Shown here: piece after piece, positions 49,513 through 57,920 of the stretch
Layout of the letters: each line of letters starts with the position of its first letter
Numbering within the stretch: position 1 is the stretch's first letter
Source of the DNA: Chloroflexota bacterium
GTDB taxonomy: Bacteria; Chloroflexota; Anaerolineae; DTLA01
Assembly: GCA_014360805.1 (NCBI GenBank)
Contig: JACIWU010000009.1
Span: forward strand, 1 to 59,014
Direction of reading: 5' to 3'
Length of the DNA stretch: 59,014 nt
Position numbers and translations under genes: made by a program
The notes under the pieces: model-generated
What the model saw: the letters and a program-made list of their open reading frames with translations, nothing else
Told to the model about the DNA's origin: nothing
Database searches by the model: none

Positions 49513-51201
49513 ATGCGTACCGATCGTTTGTTCAAGATTCTGGTTGTGATTGTCGTGCTGGGTGTTGCGGTGGCGGGGCTGGCGGCCTGCGCCAAGAAGG
49601 CTACGCCCACGGCGCCGCCGCCGTATGAGGCCAAGCCCTCCCCCACACCGGAGCCAACCACCCCACCGCCGCCCACGCCGACGCCTGTCCCAACCAAGCC
49701 CGTGATCGTCCTGGCGCTGGACAGCGACATTGACCACATTGAACTGATGGAGTTCCGGAGCGACGCGGGGTACTACGCGACGGCCAACCTGTATGAGCCG
49801 ATGCTCCAGCAGAAACTGGTACCCGATGCCGACGGCACGGTGCTTGAAGGGCAACAGGAGTACGTGCCGGGTCTGGCCGAGTCGTTCGCCATAGCCCCCG
49901 ACGGGAAGTCCATCACGCTGAAGATTCGTCAGGGCGCCAAGTTCGCGGATGGTGCCGAGATCACCGCCGAGTCCTTCAAACACACCTTTGACCGCGCGCT
50001 GACGTCTCCGCGCAGTTACATCCCGCTGCTCACCCAGTTCATGGGCTTCTCCAAGGCGGAAGATGTTGTGGTTGTGGACAAGTACACCCTGCGCATCAAT
50101 CTCCAGCAGCAGGGCGCCCTGCTGATCCCGCAGTTGGCCTTCCAGGTGTTCGGCGCGATGGACCCGGCGACCACCAAGGCCCACGCCACGGCCGAGGACC
50201 CCTGGGCCCATGACTGGTACCGCAAGAATGCGAACCCCAGCGGGCCGTACATCCTTACCAAGTGGGAGCCTGGGGTGGAGTATGTCTTTGAGCCGAATCC
50301 CAACTACTGGCAAGGCCCCGACTTCTTCCAGAACTCCAAGGTCATCGCCAAGGTGGTGCCCTCGCCCGAGGATCGCGAGTTGCTGCTGAAGAAGGGCGAC
50401 ATTGACCTGGCGCTGGGCCTCCCGTTCAAGGACATTGACGCGCTCAAGGCCGACCCCAACGTGAAGGTCAAGGCCATCCACTACACCCGCCTGTTCTACC
50501 TGGGGATGAACAACAAGATCCCGCCGTTTGACAACGTCAAGGTGCGGCAGGCCATCTCCTACGGCATCCCGTATCAGACCATCCTGGACAAAGTGCTGTA
50601 TGGCTACGGCCAGCGGGCCTACTCGCCCATCCCCAAGGGGATGCCGCTGCACAACCCGTCCTTCTGGAACTACGAAACGGATACGGCGAAGACCGCCCAG
50701 TTGCTGAAAGAGGCGGGCGTCTCCAACCTCAAGTTGGAACTGTCGGTCCGCCAGTCCATCCCCTGGGACGTGGATGCTGCCGTGTGGATTCAGGCGTCCC
50801 TGGCCGAGGCGGGTGTGGATGTGACCGTCAACCGCATGACCGACGCCGACTTCTTCGACAAACTCAATAAGCACGAGTTGCCGTTCTTCATTCACGACTG
50901 GTATTCGTGGGGCAACGACCCTGCGTTCCAGTTGACATTCCTACTGAAGTGCGGCGCATTCACCAACTACGCCGACTACTGCAACCCACGCGTGGATGAA
51001 CTGATTGAGCAGGCGACGTGGACGGTGGATCAGGCGGCACGCCAGAAAATGCTGGACGAGGCGCAGCAGATCATCGTGAGCGAGGCCCCGTGGGCGTACC
51101 TGCATCAGCCCGACTGGATCGTGGCGATGAACAAGGACTTTTACGGCTTCGCCAAACTGGATGACCTGTGCCTGCGGTTCGCCTACATGGGCAAGAAGTA
51201 G
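49513..51201 (+). CDS. ABC transporter substrate-binding lipoprotein (family 5, oligopeptide/oligosaccharide type)
   Basis: A 562-aa extracellular solute-binding protein. The N-terminus has a helix and lipobox LAAC (C26), then a Pro/Thr-rich linker to about residue 60. The SBP-5 fold follows: YEPMLQQKLV, ILKIRQGAKFADG-type motif (TLKIRQGAKFADGAEIT), and NPNYWQGPDF. Family members bind peptides, nickel, or sugars such as xyloglucan and cellobiose. The setting among sugar-acid genes favours a carbohydrate ligand, which is inference. AAGGAGGAG precedes ATG 49513. A strong hairpin follows its stop. Confidence 0.92.
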   Translation: MRTDRLFKILVVIVVLGVAVAGLAACAKKATPTAPPPYEAKPSPTPEPTTPPPPTPTPVPTKPVIVLALDSDIDHIELMEFRSDAGYYATANLYEPMLQQKLVPDADGTVLEGQQEYVPGLAESFAIAPDGKSITLKIRQGAKFADGAEITAESFKHTFDRALTSPRSYIPLLTQFMGFSKAEDVVVVDKYTLRINLQQQGALLIPQLAFQVFGAMDPATTKAHATAEDPWAHDWYRKNANPSGPYILTKWEPGVEYVFEPNPNYWQGPDFFQNSKVIAKVVPSPEDRELLLKKGDIDLALGLPFKDIDALKADPNVKVKAIHYTRLFYLGMNNKIPPFDNVKVRQAISYGIPYQTILDKVLYGYGQRAYSPIPKGMPLHNPSFWNYETDTAKTAQLLKEAGVSNLKLELSVRQSIPWDVDAAVWIQASLAEAGVDVTVNRMTDADFFDKLNKHELPFFIHDWYSWGNDPAFQLTFLLKCGAFTNYADYCNPRVDELIEQATWTVDQAARQKMLDEAQQIIVSEAPWAYLHQPDWIVAMNKDFYGFAKLDDLCLRFAYMGKK

Positions 51202-51230
51202 CGTGGGCATCGTTCTGGGGATTCTGTGAG

Positions 51231-51270
51231 GACGTCGGCCTCCGATGTGCGGGCCTCGGAGGCCGACGTC
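51231..51270 (+). terminator. Perfect hairpin between the binding-protein gene and its permease
   Basis: GACGTCGGCCTCCGA (51231-51245) and its exact complement TCGGAGGCCGACGTC (51256-51270) form a 15-bp stem with a 10-base loop. No T tract follows, so it is more likely a processing or stabilising structure that raises binding-protein expression above the permeases. Confidence 0.72.
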
Positions 51271-51296
51271 AAGATCATACTGGGGTGGAGAAGGCT

Positions 51297-52316
51297 TTGG
51301 GATCGCTGAGACGATATGCACTGCGCAGACTTGCGCTGGCTTTTGTAACGCTGTGCGGCGTCGTGGTGGTGGTGTTTATCATCACGCGCATTCTGCCCGG
51401 GAACCCCGCGGCGGTGCGCGTTGGCCCATACGCGAAGCCGGAACTGCTGGCGCAAGTAGAGAAGGAGATGGGCCTGGACAAGCCCTTGCCTGTCCAGTTT
51501 GTGAACTACGTGGCGAAACTGGCGCGCGGCGACATGGGCAAAAGTTGGCGCACCGGCCAGCCGGTCCAGCAAGACCTGTGGCAGCGCCTGCCCGCGACGC
51601 TGGAACTGGCCCTGGCGGCCACGCTGATTGCCATCTTTGTCGGCGTCATCCTGGGCATCCTCGCGGCGCTGTTTCACAACTCGTGGTTTGACCAGGTGGT
51701 GCGCATCTTCACCATCTTCGGGGCTTCCACGGCGCTGTTTTGGCTTGCGCTTGTCTTTATCTTCGTGTTCTACTATCGGCTGGGGTGGGCCGCGTCTCCT
51801 CTCGGGAGGCTCACCGTCGGGATAGAGCCGCCCGCGCGAATCACGGGCATGTTCGTTGTGGACAGCGCCCTCACGGGCAACACCGCCGCGCTGAAGGACT
51901 CGCTACATCATCTGGCGTTGCCGGCGTTCACGTTGGCCTTCGTGGTGAGCGCCCCCATCACCAAGATTGTGCGCGCGGGGATGCTGGACCAACTGAACGC
52001 TGACTACATCCGCACCGCCAAGACCATCGGCGTGCCGATGCGCGAAATCCTGTGGCGCGACGCGCTGCGCAACGCGATGATTCCGATTTTGACCACCATC
52101 GGCATCGTGTTCGGCTACCTGATGGCGGGCAACGTGCTGGTGGAGATGATCTTCGCCTGGCCGGGCATCGGCTCCTATGCATGGATGGCCCTGCTCAACA
52201 AGGACTTTGAGGCGATCCAGGGGTTTGTGCTCCTCATCGCGGCCATGTACGTGCTCCTCAACCTGGCCATTGACCTGCTGTACAGCGTGGTAGACCCCAG
52301 GATACGCCTGGGTTAG
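51297..52316 (+). CDS. ABC transporter permease (DppB/OppB family)
   Basis: A 339-aa inner-membrane permease with about six helices. The N-terminal LALAFVTLCGVVVVVFIITRILPGNP and the EAA loop DYIRTAKTIGVPMREILWRDALRNA are typical of DppB. The start is most likely TTG 51297, preceded by GGAGAAGG; GTG 51285 is the alternative and lacks a good site. It is encoded after the binding-protein hairpin and pairs with the DppC-type permease next to it. Confidence 0.9.
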   Translation: MGSLRRYALRRLALAFVTLCGVVVVVFIITRILPGNPAAVRVGPYAKPELLAQVEKEMGLDKPLPVQFVNYVAKLARGDMGKSWRTGQPVQQDLWQRLPATLELALAATLIAIFVGVILGILAALFHNSWFDQVVRIFTIFGASTALFWLALVFIFVFYYRLGWAASPLGRLTVGIEPPARITGMFVVDSALTGNTAALKDSLHHLALPAFTLAFVVSAPITKIVRAGMLDQLNADYIRTAKTIGVPMREILWRDALRNAMIPILTTIGIVFGYLMAGNVLVEMIFAWPGIGSYAWMALLNKDFEAIQGFVLLIAAMYVLLNLAIDLLYSVVDPRIRLG

Positions 52317-52341
52317 CCTTGATTCTCAGGAGTGAACAGCA

Positions 52342-53238
52342 TTGGTAAGTGAACCGCTCACAGTACCCCGACAGAGAGAACAAGCGGCGCGTGAGGGCAG
52401 AGCCTGGCGCGCCTGGTATGTCCTGCGGTCGCATCCTTCCATGATTGCAGGGCTGGTACTCCTTGCCATTGTCCTCTTCGTAACCATCTTCGGGCCGGCG
52501 CTGGTCCCGTACAAGCCGCTGAAGACGGACCCGGAGAATCGCCTGTTGCCGCCTTCGGCGCTGCACCCGATGGGCACCGACGCTTTCGGGAGAGATATCC
52601 TGTCGCGAGTGGTGCACGGCGCCCGCCTAGACCTGCTCATCGCCTTCTCGGTGGTGGCCATCGCGCTCGGTATCGGCGTCTTCGTGGGCATGTTCAGCGG
52701 CTACTACGGGGGGAAGGTGGACGATGTGGTGATGCGCATCACGGACGTGATCCTGGCGTTCCCGTCGTTCATCCTAGCGCTGGCCATCACGGCTATCCTG
52801 GGCAACAGCATCCCGAACGTGATCATCGCCATCGCCATCGCGTACATCCCATACTTCGTGCGGCTGACCCGCGGCGAGGTGCTCAGCGCGAAGGAGCGGG
52901 AGTACGCCGAGGCAGCCCGCTGCGTCGGCAACTCCAACTGGCGCATCATCTACCTGCACCTGCTGCCCAACTGCCTGACTCCCGCGCTGGTTCAGGCCAC
53001 GCTGTGCCTGGGGTGGGCCATCCTGGACGCATCGGGGTTGGCGTTCCTGGGGCTGGGCATCCGCCCGCCGACGCCGGAGTGGGGCGTCCTCGTGAGCGAG
53101 GGATCCCGAGACATCATAGGCGGGCAGTGGTGGACCTCGTTCTTTCCGGGTGCGGTCATCGTGCTTACGGCGTTCGGGTTCAATCTGGTCGGGGATAGCC
53201 TTCGGGACGTAACGTCCCCCACGGAGGCGGTACAATGA
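52342..53238 (+). CDS. ABC transporter permease (DppC/OppC family)
   Basis: A 298-aa permease. HPMGTDAFGRDILSRVVHGAR is the diagnostic DppC stretch, and the EAA loop is REYAEAARCVGNSNWRIIYLHLLPN. The start is TTG at 52342 with AGGAG 9 bases upstream. It has the usual cytoplasmic N-terminal tail before the first helix. Its stop overlaps the ATPase start by 4 bases (ATGA). Confidence 0.92.
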   Translation: MVSEPLTVPRQREQAAREGRAWRAWYVLRSHPSMIAGLVLLAIVLFVTIFGPALVPYKPLKTDPENRLLPPSALHPMGTDAFGRDILSRVVHGARLDLLIAFSVVAIALGIGVFVGMFSGYYGGKVDDVVMRITDVILAFPSFILALAITAILGNSIPNVIIAIAIAYIPYFVRLTRGEVLSAKEREYAEAARCVGNSNWRIIYLHLLPNCLTPALVQATLCLGWAILDASGLAFLGLGIRPPTPEWGVLVSEGSRDIIGGQWWTSFFPGAVIVLTAFGFNLVGDSLRDVTSPTEAVQ

Positions 53239-54236
53239 CCGCGCACGACGAGCCTCTCCTTGCAATTCGTTCGCTGAGTGTGAGTTTCCCGCGCTACAAT
53301 CAGCGCGTGCGTGTGCTGGACCGGGTGTCCTTCAGCGTGGACCGCGGGGCCTTCGTGGGGCTTGTGGGCGAAAGCGGCTCGGGCAAGACGTTGAGTTCGC
53401 TCACGGCCATGGGGTTCTTGCCGCCCTCGGCGCGCGTGGACGAAGGGGAGATCTGGCTGAACGGCCAGAACCTGCTGGCGCTGTCGCCCGAAGAGATGAC
53501 CCGATTGCGCGGGCGCAAGATCGCCATGATCTTCCAGAGCACCCGCAGCGCGCTGAACCCCATGATGCGCGTGGGCGATCAGGTGGCCCGCGCGATCCGC
53601 ATCCAGAAGCGGGTGGGCGGCAAGGAAGCCTACGCTGAGGCCGTCCGCCTGCTGGCGCGGGTGGGGATCGCCGACGCGGAGAAGCGGGCGCGCGCCTATC
53701 CTCACCAACTGAGCGGCGGCATGTGCCAGCGGGTGCTGGTGGCCATGATGCTGGCCTGCCGACCCGCCCTGCTCATCGCCGACGAGCCCACCACCGGCCT
53801 GGACGTAACAATACAGGCCCAAATTTTTGAGATGTTCCTGGAGATTCAGCGGGAAATCGGCGCGTCGGTTCTCCTGATCACGCACGACCTGGGGGTTGTC
53901 GCCGAGACCTGCCAGCGTGTGGTTGTGATGTACGCTGGCCAGATTATGGAAAGCGCGCCGGTGGCGTCGCTGTTTGCGTCGCCGCTGCACCCCTACACGC
54001 GGATGCTCATGCGCTCGGTGTTGCGGGTGGACCGCCGCGTGGAGCCACCCGACGCCGCTTCCGTCATGAAAGAGGAGATCACGTACAGCATCCTGGGATG
54101 CCGATTCGCGCCGCGCTGTCCGGTGGCTCTGCCCATCTGCTGGGAGCAGAAGCCGGATGCCGAGAGCGCGGAGAACGACCATCAGGTAGCCTGTTACAAT
54201 TGGCGAGGGACGAATGGAACCGGTCATTCGGGTTGA
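53235..54236 (+). CDS. ABC transporter ATP-binding protein (DppD/OppD family)
   Basis: A 333-aa ATPase. Walker A is GESGSGKT, the signature is LSGGMCQRVLV (Cys replaces the usual Arg), and Walker B is LLIADEPTTGLD. The C-terminal oligopeptide-type region has CRFAPRCPVALPICWEQKPD, a Cys-containing FeS-type motif usual for DppD. It overlaps the next ATPase by 23 bp and will form a heterodimer with it. Confidence 0.94.
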   Translation: MTAHDEPLLAIRSLSVSFPRYNQRVRVLDRVSFSVDRGAFVGLVGESGSGKTLSSLTAMGFLPPSARVDEGEIWLNGQNLLALSPEEMTRLRGRKIAMIFQSTRSALNPMMRVGDQVARAIRIQKRVGGKEAYAEAVRLLARVGIADAEKRARAYPHQLSGGMCQRVLVAMMLACRPALLIADEPTTGLDVTIQAQIFEMFLEIQREIGASVLLITHDLGVVAETCQRVVVMYAGQIMESAPVASLFASPLHPYTRMLMRSVLRVDRRVEPPDAASVMKEEITYSILGCRFAPRCPVALPICWEQKPDAESAENDHQVACYNWRGTNGTGHSG

Positions 54237-55167
54237 TAATTTGCGCAAGGCCTTCCGCGAAGGACGATCTGTCATCTGGGCTGTGAACGGCGTGAGCCTG
54301 GAAATCTACCCGGGGGAGGCCGTGGGCCTGGTGGGGGAAAGCGGATGCGGCAAGACGACCACGGCGCGATGCGTGCTCCGCCTGGTGGAGCCGACCGAGG
54401 GGCGGGTGTTCTTTCAGGGCGCCGACATGGCCCAATGGAGCGGCGGCCACCTGCGCCGTCAGCGCCGTTTCTTCCAGATGGTGTTCCAGGATCCGAACAC
54501 CTCGCTGAACCCTCGGTTCACGGTGCGCCGCACGCTGGCCGAGCCGCTGCGTCTGCACGGCCTGGCAAGCAGCCGCAGGGCGACCGAGGAGATGCTCTGC
54601 GAGACGATGCTACGCGTGAATTTGGAGCCGCGCCTGCTGGAACGCTACCCGCACCAGTTGAGCGGGGGCCAGAAGCAGCGCGTGGGCATCGCGCGGGCCA
54701 TCATCACGAATCCCCGATTCATCGCCCTGGACGAACCCACATCGTCGTTGGACATGTCCATCCGCATTCAGATACTGAGCCTGCTTCAGCGGTTGCAGAA
54801 CGAGATGAACATGGCCTACCTGTTCATCTCACACGATTTGAGCGCCGTTCGTTTTCTGTGCAGCCGCGTATTCGTGATGTACCTGGGCAGGGTTGTGGAG
54901 GCAGGCCCGGTGGATGAGATCTTTGAGCGGCCTGCGCATCCCTATACGCGGGCACTACTCTCAGCGATCCCGATCCCGGACCCGAAACTGAAGCGGCAGC
55001 GGATTATCCTGGAAGGCGAGCCGCCCAGCCTGTTCAACCTGCCGCCAGGGTGCGGGTTCTACGACCGTTGCTGGGCGAGAAAGCCCTCCTGTCGCGGAGA
55101 AATGCCGCCGTTCAGGGATGTCGGAGACGGCCATTTTGTCGCATGTTTTGCAGAGGTGGAGGAGTAG
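54214..55167 (+). CDS. ABC transporter ATP-binding protein (DppF/OppF family)
   Basis: A 317-aa ATPase. Walker A is GESGCGKTT, the signature LSGGQKQRVGIARAI, Walker B FIALDEPTSSLD, and the C-terminal part GCGFYDRCWARKPSC is the DppF-type Cys motif. Partner of the ATPase before it. The start has GAGGGACGA upstream within dppD-like coding sequence. Confidence 0.94.
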   Translation: MEPVIRVDNLRKAFREGRSVIWAVNGVSLEIYPGEAVGLVGESGCGKTTTARCVLRLVEPTEGRVFFQGADMAQWSGGHLRRQRRFFQMVFQDPNTSLNPRFTVRRTLAEPLRLHGLASSRRATEEMLCETMLRVNLEPRLLERYPHQLSGGQKQRVGIARAIITNPRFIALDEPTSSLDMSIRIQILSLLQRLQNEMNMAYLFISHDLSAVRFLCSRVFVMYLGRVVEAGPVDEIFERPAHPYTRALLSAIPIPDPKLKRQRIILEGEPPSLFNLPPGCGFYDRCWARKPSCRGEMPPFRDVGDGHFVACFAEVEE

Positions 55168-55171
55168 GTTT

Positions 55172-55930
55172 ATGGAAGCGTTCTCTCTGAAAGGAAAGCA
55201 CGTGTTGATCACCGGAGGTTCGCGACATCTTGGCGCGGTGGTAGCGCGCCGATTCGCAGCGTTGGGCGCCAACCTGACCATCAACCACTGGCAGGACGCG
55301 GAGAAAGCCGAAGAACTCCGGCGCGACCTTGAGGCGCAAGGGCATCGCGTTCGGGTGGTAGAGGCCGACGTGAGCCAGAGCGCCCAGGTGCGGGCGCTAG
55401 TCGCCGAGGCGGTGGCAGCCTTCGGCCCCGTGGATGTGCTCATTCACTGCGCCGGCCCCTTCGCCATGACGCCCTTCACCCAGATGGACGAGAAGGAGTG
55501 GGACAATATCCTGGGCGTCAACGTGAAGGCCGCCTATCTGCTTGTCAAAGAAGTGGCGCCGAAGATGAAGGAGCGCGGCTGGGGGCGCGTGATTTTGATG
55601 GCGGCGGGTTCGGCCTTCATCCGCACCCATTCCATTTACACCCTGGCGAAGTCCGCGGTCATCACCCTTACGGAGGAATTGGCGGTGGAGTTGGGGCCTG
55701 AAATCACCGTCAACGCCATCGCGCCCGGGCAGATTTACGAGAGCGCTGCGATGATGGACGCTTTTGAGCCTGGGTTCTCCGACCGCGCCACCCAGGCTGC
55801 GCCGCTGAAGCGGCTGGTAACACGCCCTGAAGTCGCCGAGATGATGGCGCTGATTTGCACCTCGCCGGCGATGCAGTCGGTTACCGGGCATACCTTCGTG
55901 ATGGATGGCGGCTGGCGGCTCACGGCATAG
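55172..55930 (+). CDS. SDR-family oxidoreductase
   Basis: A 252-aa classical SDR. It begins FSLKGKHVLITGGSRHLGAVVA (cofactor loop), has VLIHCAGPF, and the catalytic Tyr-Lys in SIYTLAKSAV; the end is VTGHTFVMDGGWR. The residue before the Tyr motif that usually is Ser lies in MAAGSAF. It may reduce or oxidise the transported substrate. It follows the transporter by 4 bp, so it belongs to operon C. ATG 55172 has GGAGG upstream. Confidence 0.88.
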   Translation: MEAFSLKGKHVLITGGSRHLGAVVARRFAALGANLTINHWQDAEKAEELRRDLEAQGHRVRVVEADVSQSAQVRALVAEAVAAFGPVDVLIHCAGPFAMTPFTQMDEKEWDNILGVNVKAAYLLVKEVAPKMKERGWGRVILMAAGSAFIRTHSIYTLAKSAVITLTEELAVELGPEITVNAIAPGQIYESAAMMDAFEPGFSDRATQAAPLKRLVTRPEVAEMMALICTSPAMQSVTGHTFVMDGGWRLTA

Positions 55931-55946
55931 CGAGCGGGAGGTTGCG

Positions 55947-56384
55947 ATGACGCACGAGGCACCGACCCAAGCCCCGGTGGACTGGGAGGCCTTTCGGCAG
56001 TCCATGGGGTACACGCCGGAGGAACTGGAGGCGTTTCGCTCCCATGCGAACAATGCGTATGTGGTGGAGAACGCGCAGCGCCTGGACCGTTGGGTGATCG
56101 TGGCCGAAGTGGTGGACTCGCACGGGTGCGCGGCGGGGCACAAGGTGGGCGACAAACTGTACTTTTCGCCCCACGGTGTGCTGGAGACCGAGAAAGGCCC
56201 CGCGCGCATCTGCGTGCAGGCAATCCCCGCATTGGCGTCGGCGGTGGCGGTGTTCCAGGAGCGCATCATCGCGGGCCTGACGCCCGACCCGTACCTCTTC
56301 CGCCATGTGGGTTGCGTGGACGTGGGGGTGGCCTGCGGAGGCTGGGGGCACATTGCGTTCAAGTTATACGCGCTCCCACGCTGA
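55947..56384 (+). CDS. TIGR04076-like small protein
   Basis: A 145-aa protein. The stretch VVDSHGCAAGHKVGDKLYFS with later CVQAIPALASAVAVFQERI resembles the TIGR04076 family, which has the C-x-x-GHKVGD pattern and a small beta-barrel-like core. The first 40 residues are acidic and helical. The function is unknown; the family is associated with anaerobes and sometimes with redox enzymes. ATG 55947 has GGGAGG upstream. It converges on the URO-D copy 2 gene. Confidence 0.62.
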   Translation: MTHEAPTQAPVDWEAFRQSMGYTPEELEAFRSHANNAYVVENAQRLDRWVIVAEVVDSHGCAAGHKVGDKLYFSPHGVLETEKGPARICVQAIPALASAVAVFQERIIAGLTPDPYLFRHVGCVDVGVACGGWGHIAFKLYALPR

Positions 56385-56398
56385 CCACTTGGCGCAGG

Positions 56399-57529
56399 CT
56401 ACGAAAGCCGATGGCCGGTGGCCGCCTCTAGCATGGCGGATAGGTTCTCGGGGGGCGTATCGGCCTGGATGTTGTTGGTAGCGCTGAGCACGTAGCCGTC
56501 GGGCCCCAGGGTGTGAATCATGCGCACGACGGCCTCGCGCAGTTCCTCGGGCGTGGCCCGCGGCAAGACATGGGCCACGTCTATCCCGCCCCAGAAGCAG
56601 AGGTCGCGCCCGAATTCGCGTTTCAGGCGCGCGGGGTCCATGCCCACCGCCGAGATCTGCACCGGATTGAGCACGTCCACCCCGATTTCCACCAGGTCGC
56701 CGATGAGGGGGTAGATGGCGCCGCAGGTGTGGTACACGACTTTGGCGCGGGTCTTGGCATGAATCATGTCCAGGTAGCATCGCTGCCTGGGCTTGATGAG
56801 GCGGCGATAGAGGGCCGGCGACATCATGGGGCGGTCGTGGGTGCCCAGGTCGTCGGCGAACATGACAGCGTCGGCCAGGTCTCCCGCGGCTTCCAGCATG
56901 CGCTGTGTGATGGCGTACTGGACGTCCAGCACGGCGTCCAGGAGGGCTTCAGCCAAACGCGGGGCGCGCAGCATGTCCACGAACAGGTTCTCCATGCCGC
57001 GGAGGAAGGTGGCCTGGTGCAGGAGGCCGACGGGTAGGCACAGGATCACCGCATACCCTGCGGCGCGTCCTCTCTGTGCTTCGTCGCGCAGCCCTTCCAC
57101 ATAGCCCGGATCGTCAGGGTCAGGCCAGGGGTATCGGACGATGGCGTCCAGAGAGCATTCGGCGGCGAGCGGCTCGTGGCTGACGTAGTAATGCCCGCCG
57201 CCGGGAGGGCGGCTGCGAACGACGCCCCATTCGTCGCGGTACGAGCCGTCGGGGAACGATTCTTCGGGCGGGTGGCGCGGGCCGCGGGGGAGGACAGACC
57301 AGGTGTCAATGCCGAACCGTTGCCGAATGTCGTCTTCTACCCGCGCGATTTGGGAGCGGCGGCTGGCGATGACCGTGGGCGTATCCAGTCCGAGGTAAGC
57401 CTTCCATGCCGCGTAGGCATCCACGTTGACGCCAGTGGCGTAACTTCCGCCCACATCCACGGGGATGCGGTCGGGCGTGCCGTGGTTCAGCGCCATAACG
57501 ACGCGCTCGCGCGGGGTCAGTGTGGGCAT
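56399..57529 (-). CDS. URO-D-family protein, copy 2
   Basis: A 376-aa paralogue of the URO-D protein at 42240-43388. The shared blocks are GTPDRIPVDVGGSY, ADDLGTHDRPMMSPALYRRLIKP, YHTCGAIYPLI, DVLNPVQISAVG and the ending NNIQADTPPENL. The HTCG motif is kept. It faces operon C from the other strand and has its own promoter. The two copies probably perform related methyl- or group-transfer reactions; no corrinoid protein or reactivase is nearby. Confidence 0.85.
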   Translation of the reverse strand: MPTLTPRERVVMALNHGTPDRIPVDVGGSYATGVNVDAYAAWKAYLGLDTPTVIASRRSQIARVEDDIRQRFGIDTWSVLPRGPRHPPEESFPDGSYRDEWGVVRSRPPGGGHYYVSHEPLAAECSLDAIVRYPWPDPDDPGYVEGLRDEAQRGRAAGYAVILCLPVGLLHQATFLRGMENLFVDMLRAPRLAEALLDAVLDVQYAITQRMLEAAGDLADAVMFADDLGTHDRPMMSPALYRRLIKPRQRCYLDMIHAKTRAKVVYHTCGAIYPLIGDLVEIGVDVLNPVQISAVGMDPARLKREFGRDLCFWGGIDVAHVLPRATPEELREAVVRMIHTLGPDGYVLSATNNIQADTPPENLSAMLEAATGHRLS

Positions 57530-57556
57530 GGGAATCCTCCCGGTGCGACTGCGGTT

Positions 57557-57585
57557 AGTGTAGCCTGTGCGGCTGCGTGGGTCAA
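57557..57585 (-). promoter_or_regulatory. Promoter of URO-D copy 2
   Basis: Minus strand: -35 TTGACC (57585-57580), 17-bp spacer, -10 TACACT (57562-57557), about 28 bp before the start codon. Confidence 0.62.
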
Positions 57586-57695
57586 ATTGGGGGATGGGCT
57601 ATCGCAAATCCAGCAAATCCGCAAACTGGCGAGGGGTAACAGCGGATGGTGCACTCCAAAGGGCTGAACTGCGCTCCAATGCGGCCAGACATCTG

Positions 57696-57920
57696 CTATT
57701 CTCGCAGATGCAAATGCACCCTGGCATACCGAAATGCTTCCGGCATGACCAGAATGCGCGGGTTCCTGCCAACGTAACGCTCGGCGCAACGCAGTGCCTG
57801 GTCAAATGTTTTCGTCGGGATACAGCCCATACCCCGCGCGTAACTGGGTGACTTCGCACCGGGGATGAAAACTACGCTTGCACGTTGATGCGCGATCGCC
57901 CCCATGGAAACCATAGACAA
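57696..57920 (-). pseudogene. C-terminal remnant of a larA-like gene
   Basis: The minus-strand frame from 57920 to a stop at 57696 encodes about 70 residues with RGMGCIPTKTFDQALRC and VGRNPRILVMPEAF, which look like the C-terminal end of LarA/DUF2088-type proteins (a Thr-Phe-x-x-Ala-Leu helix, then a strand ending near Pro). No upstream larA body exists: the frame runs into the 3' end of the alcohol dehydrogenase gene in another frame. This is best read as the tail left by a deletion. The family assignment rests on pattern only. Confidence 0.42.
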
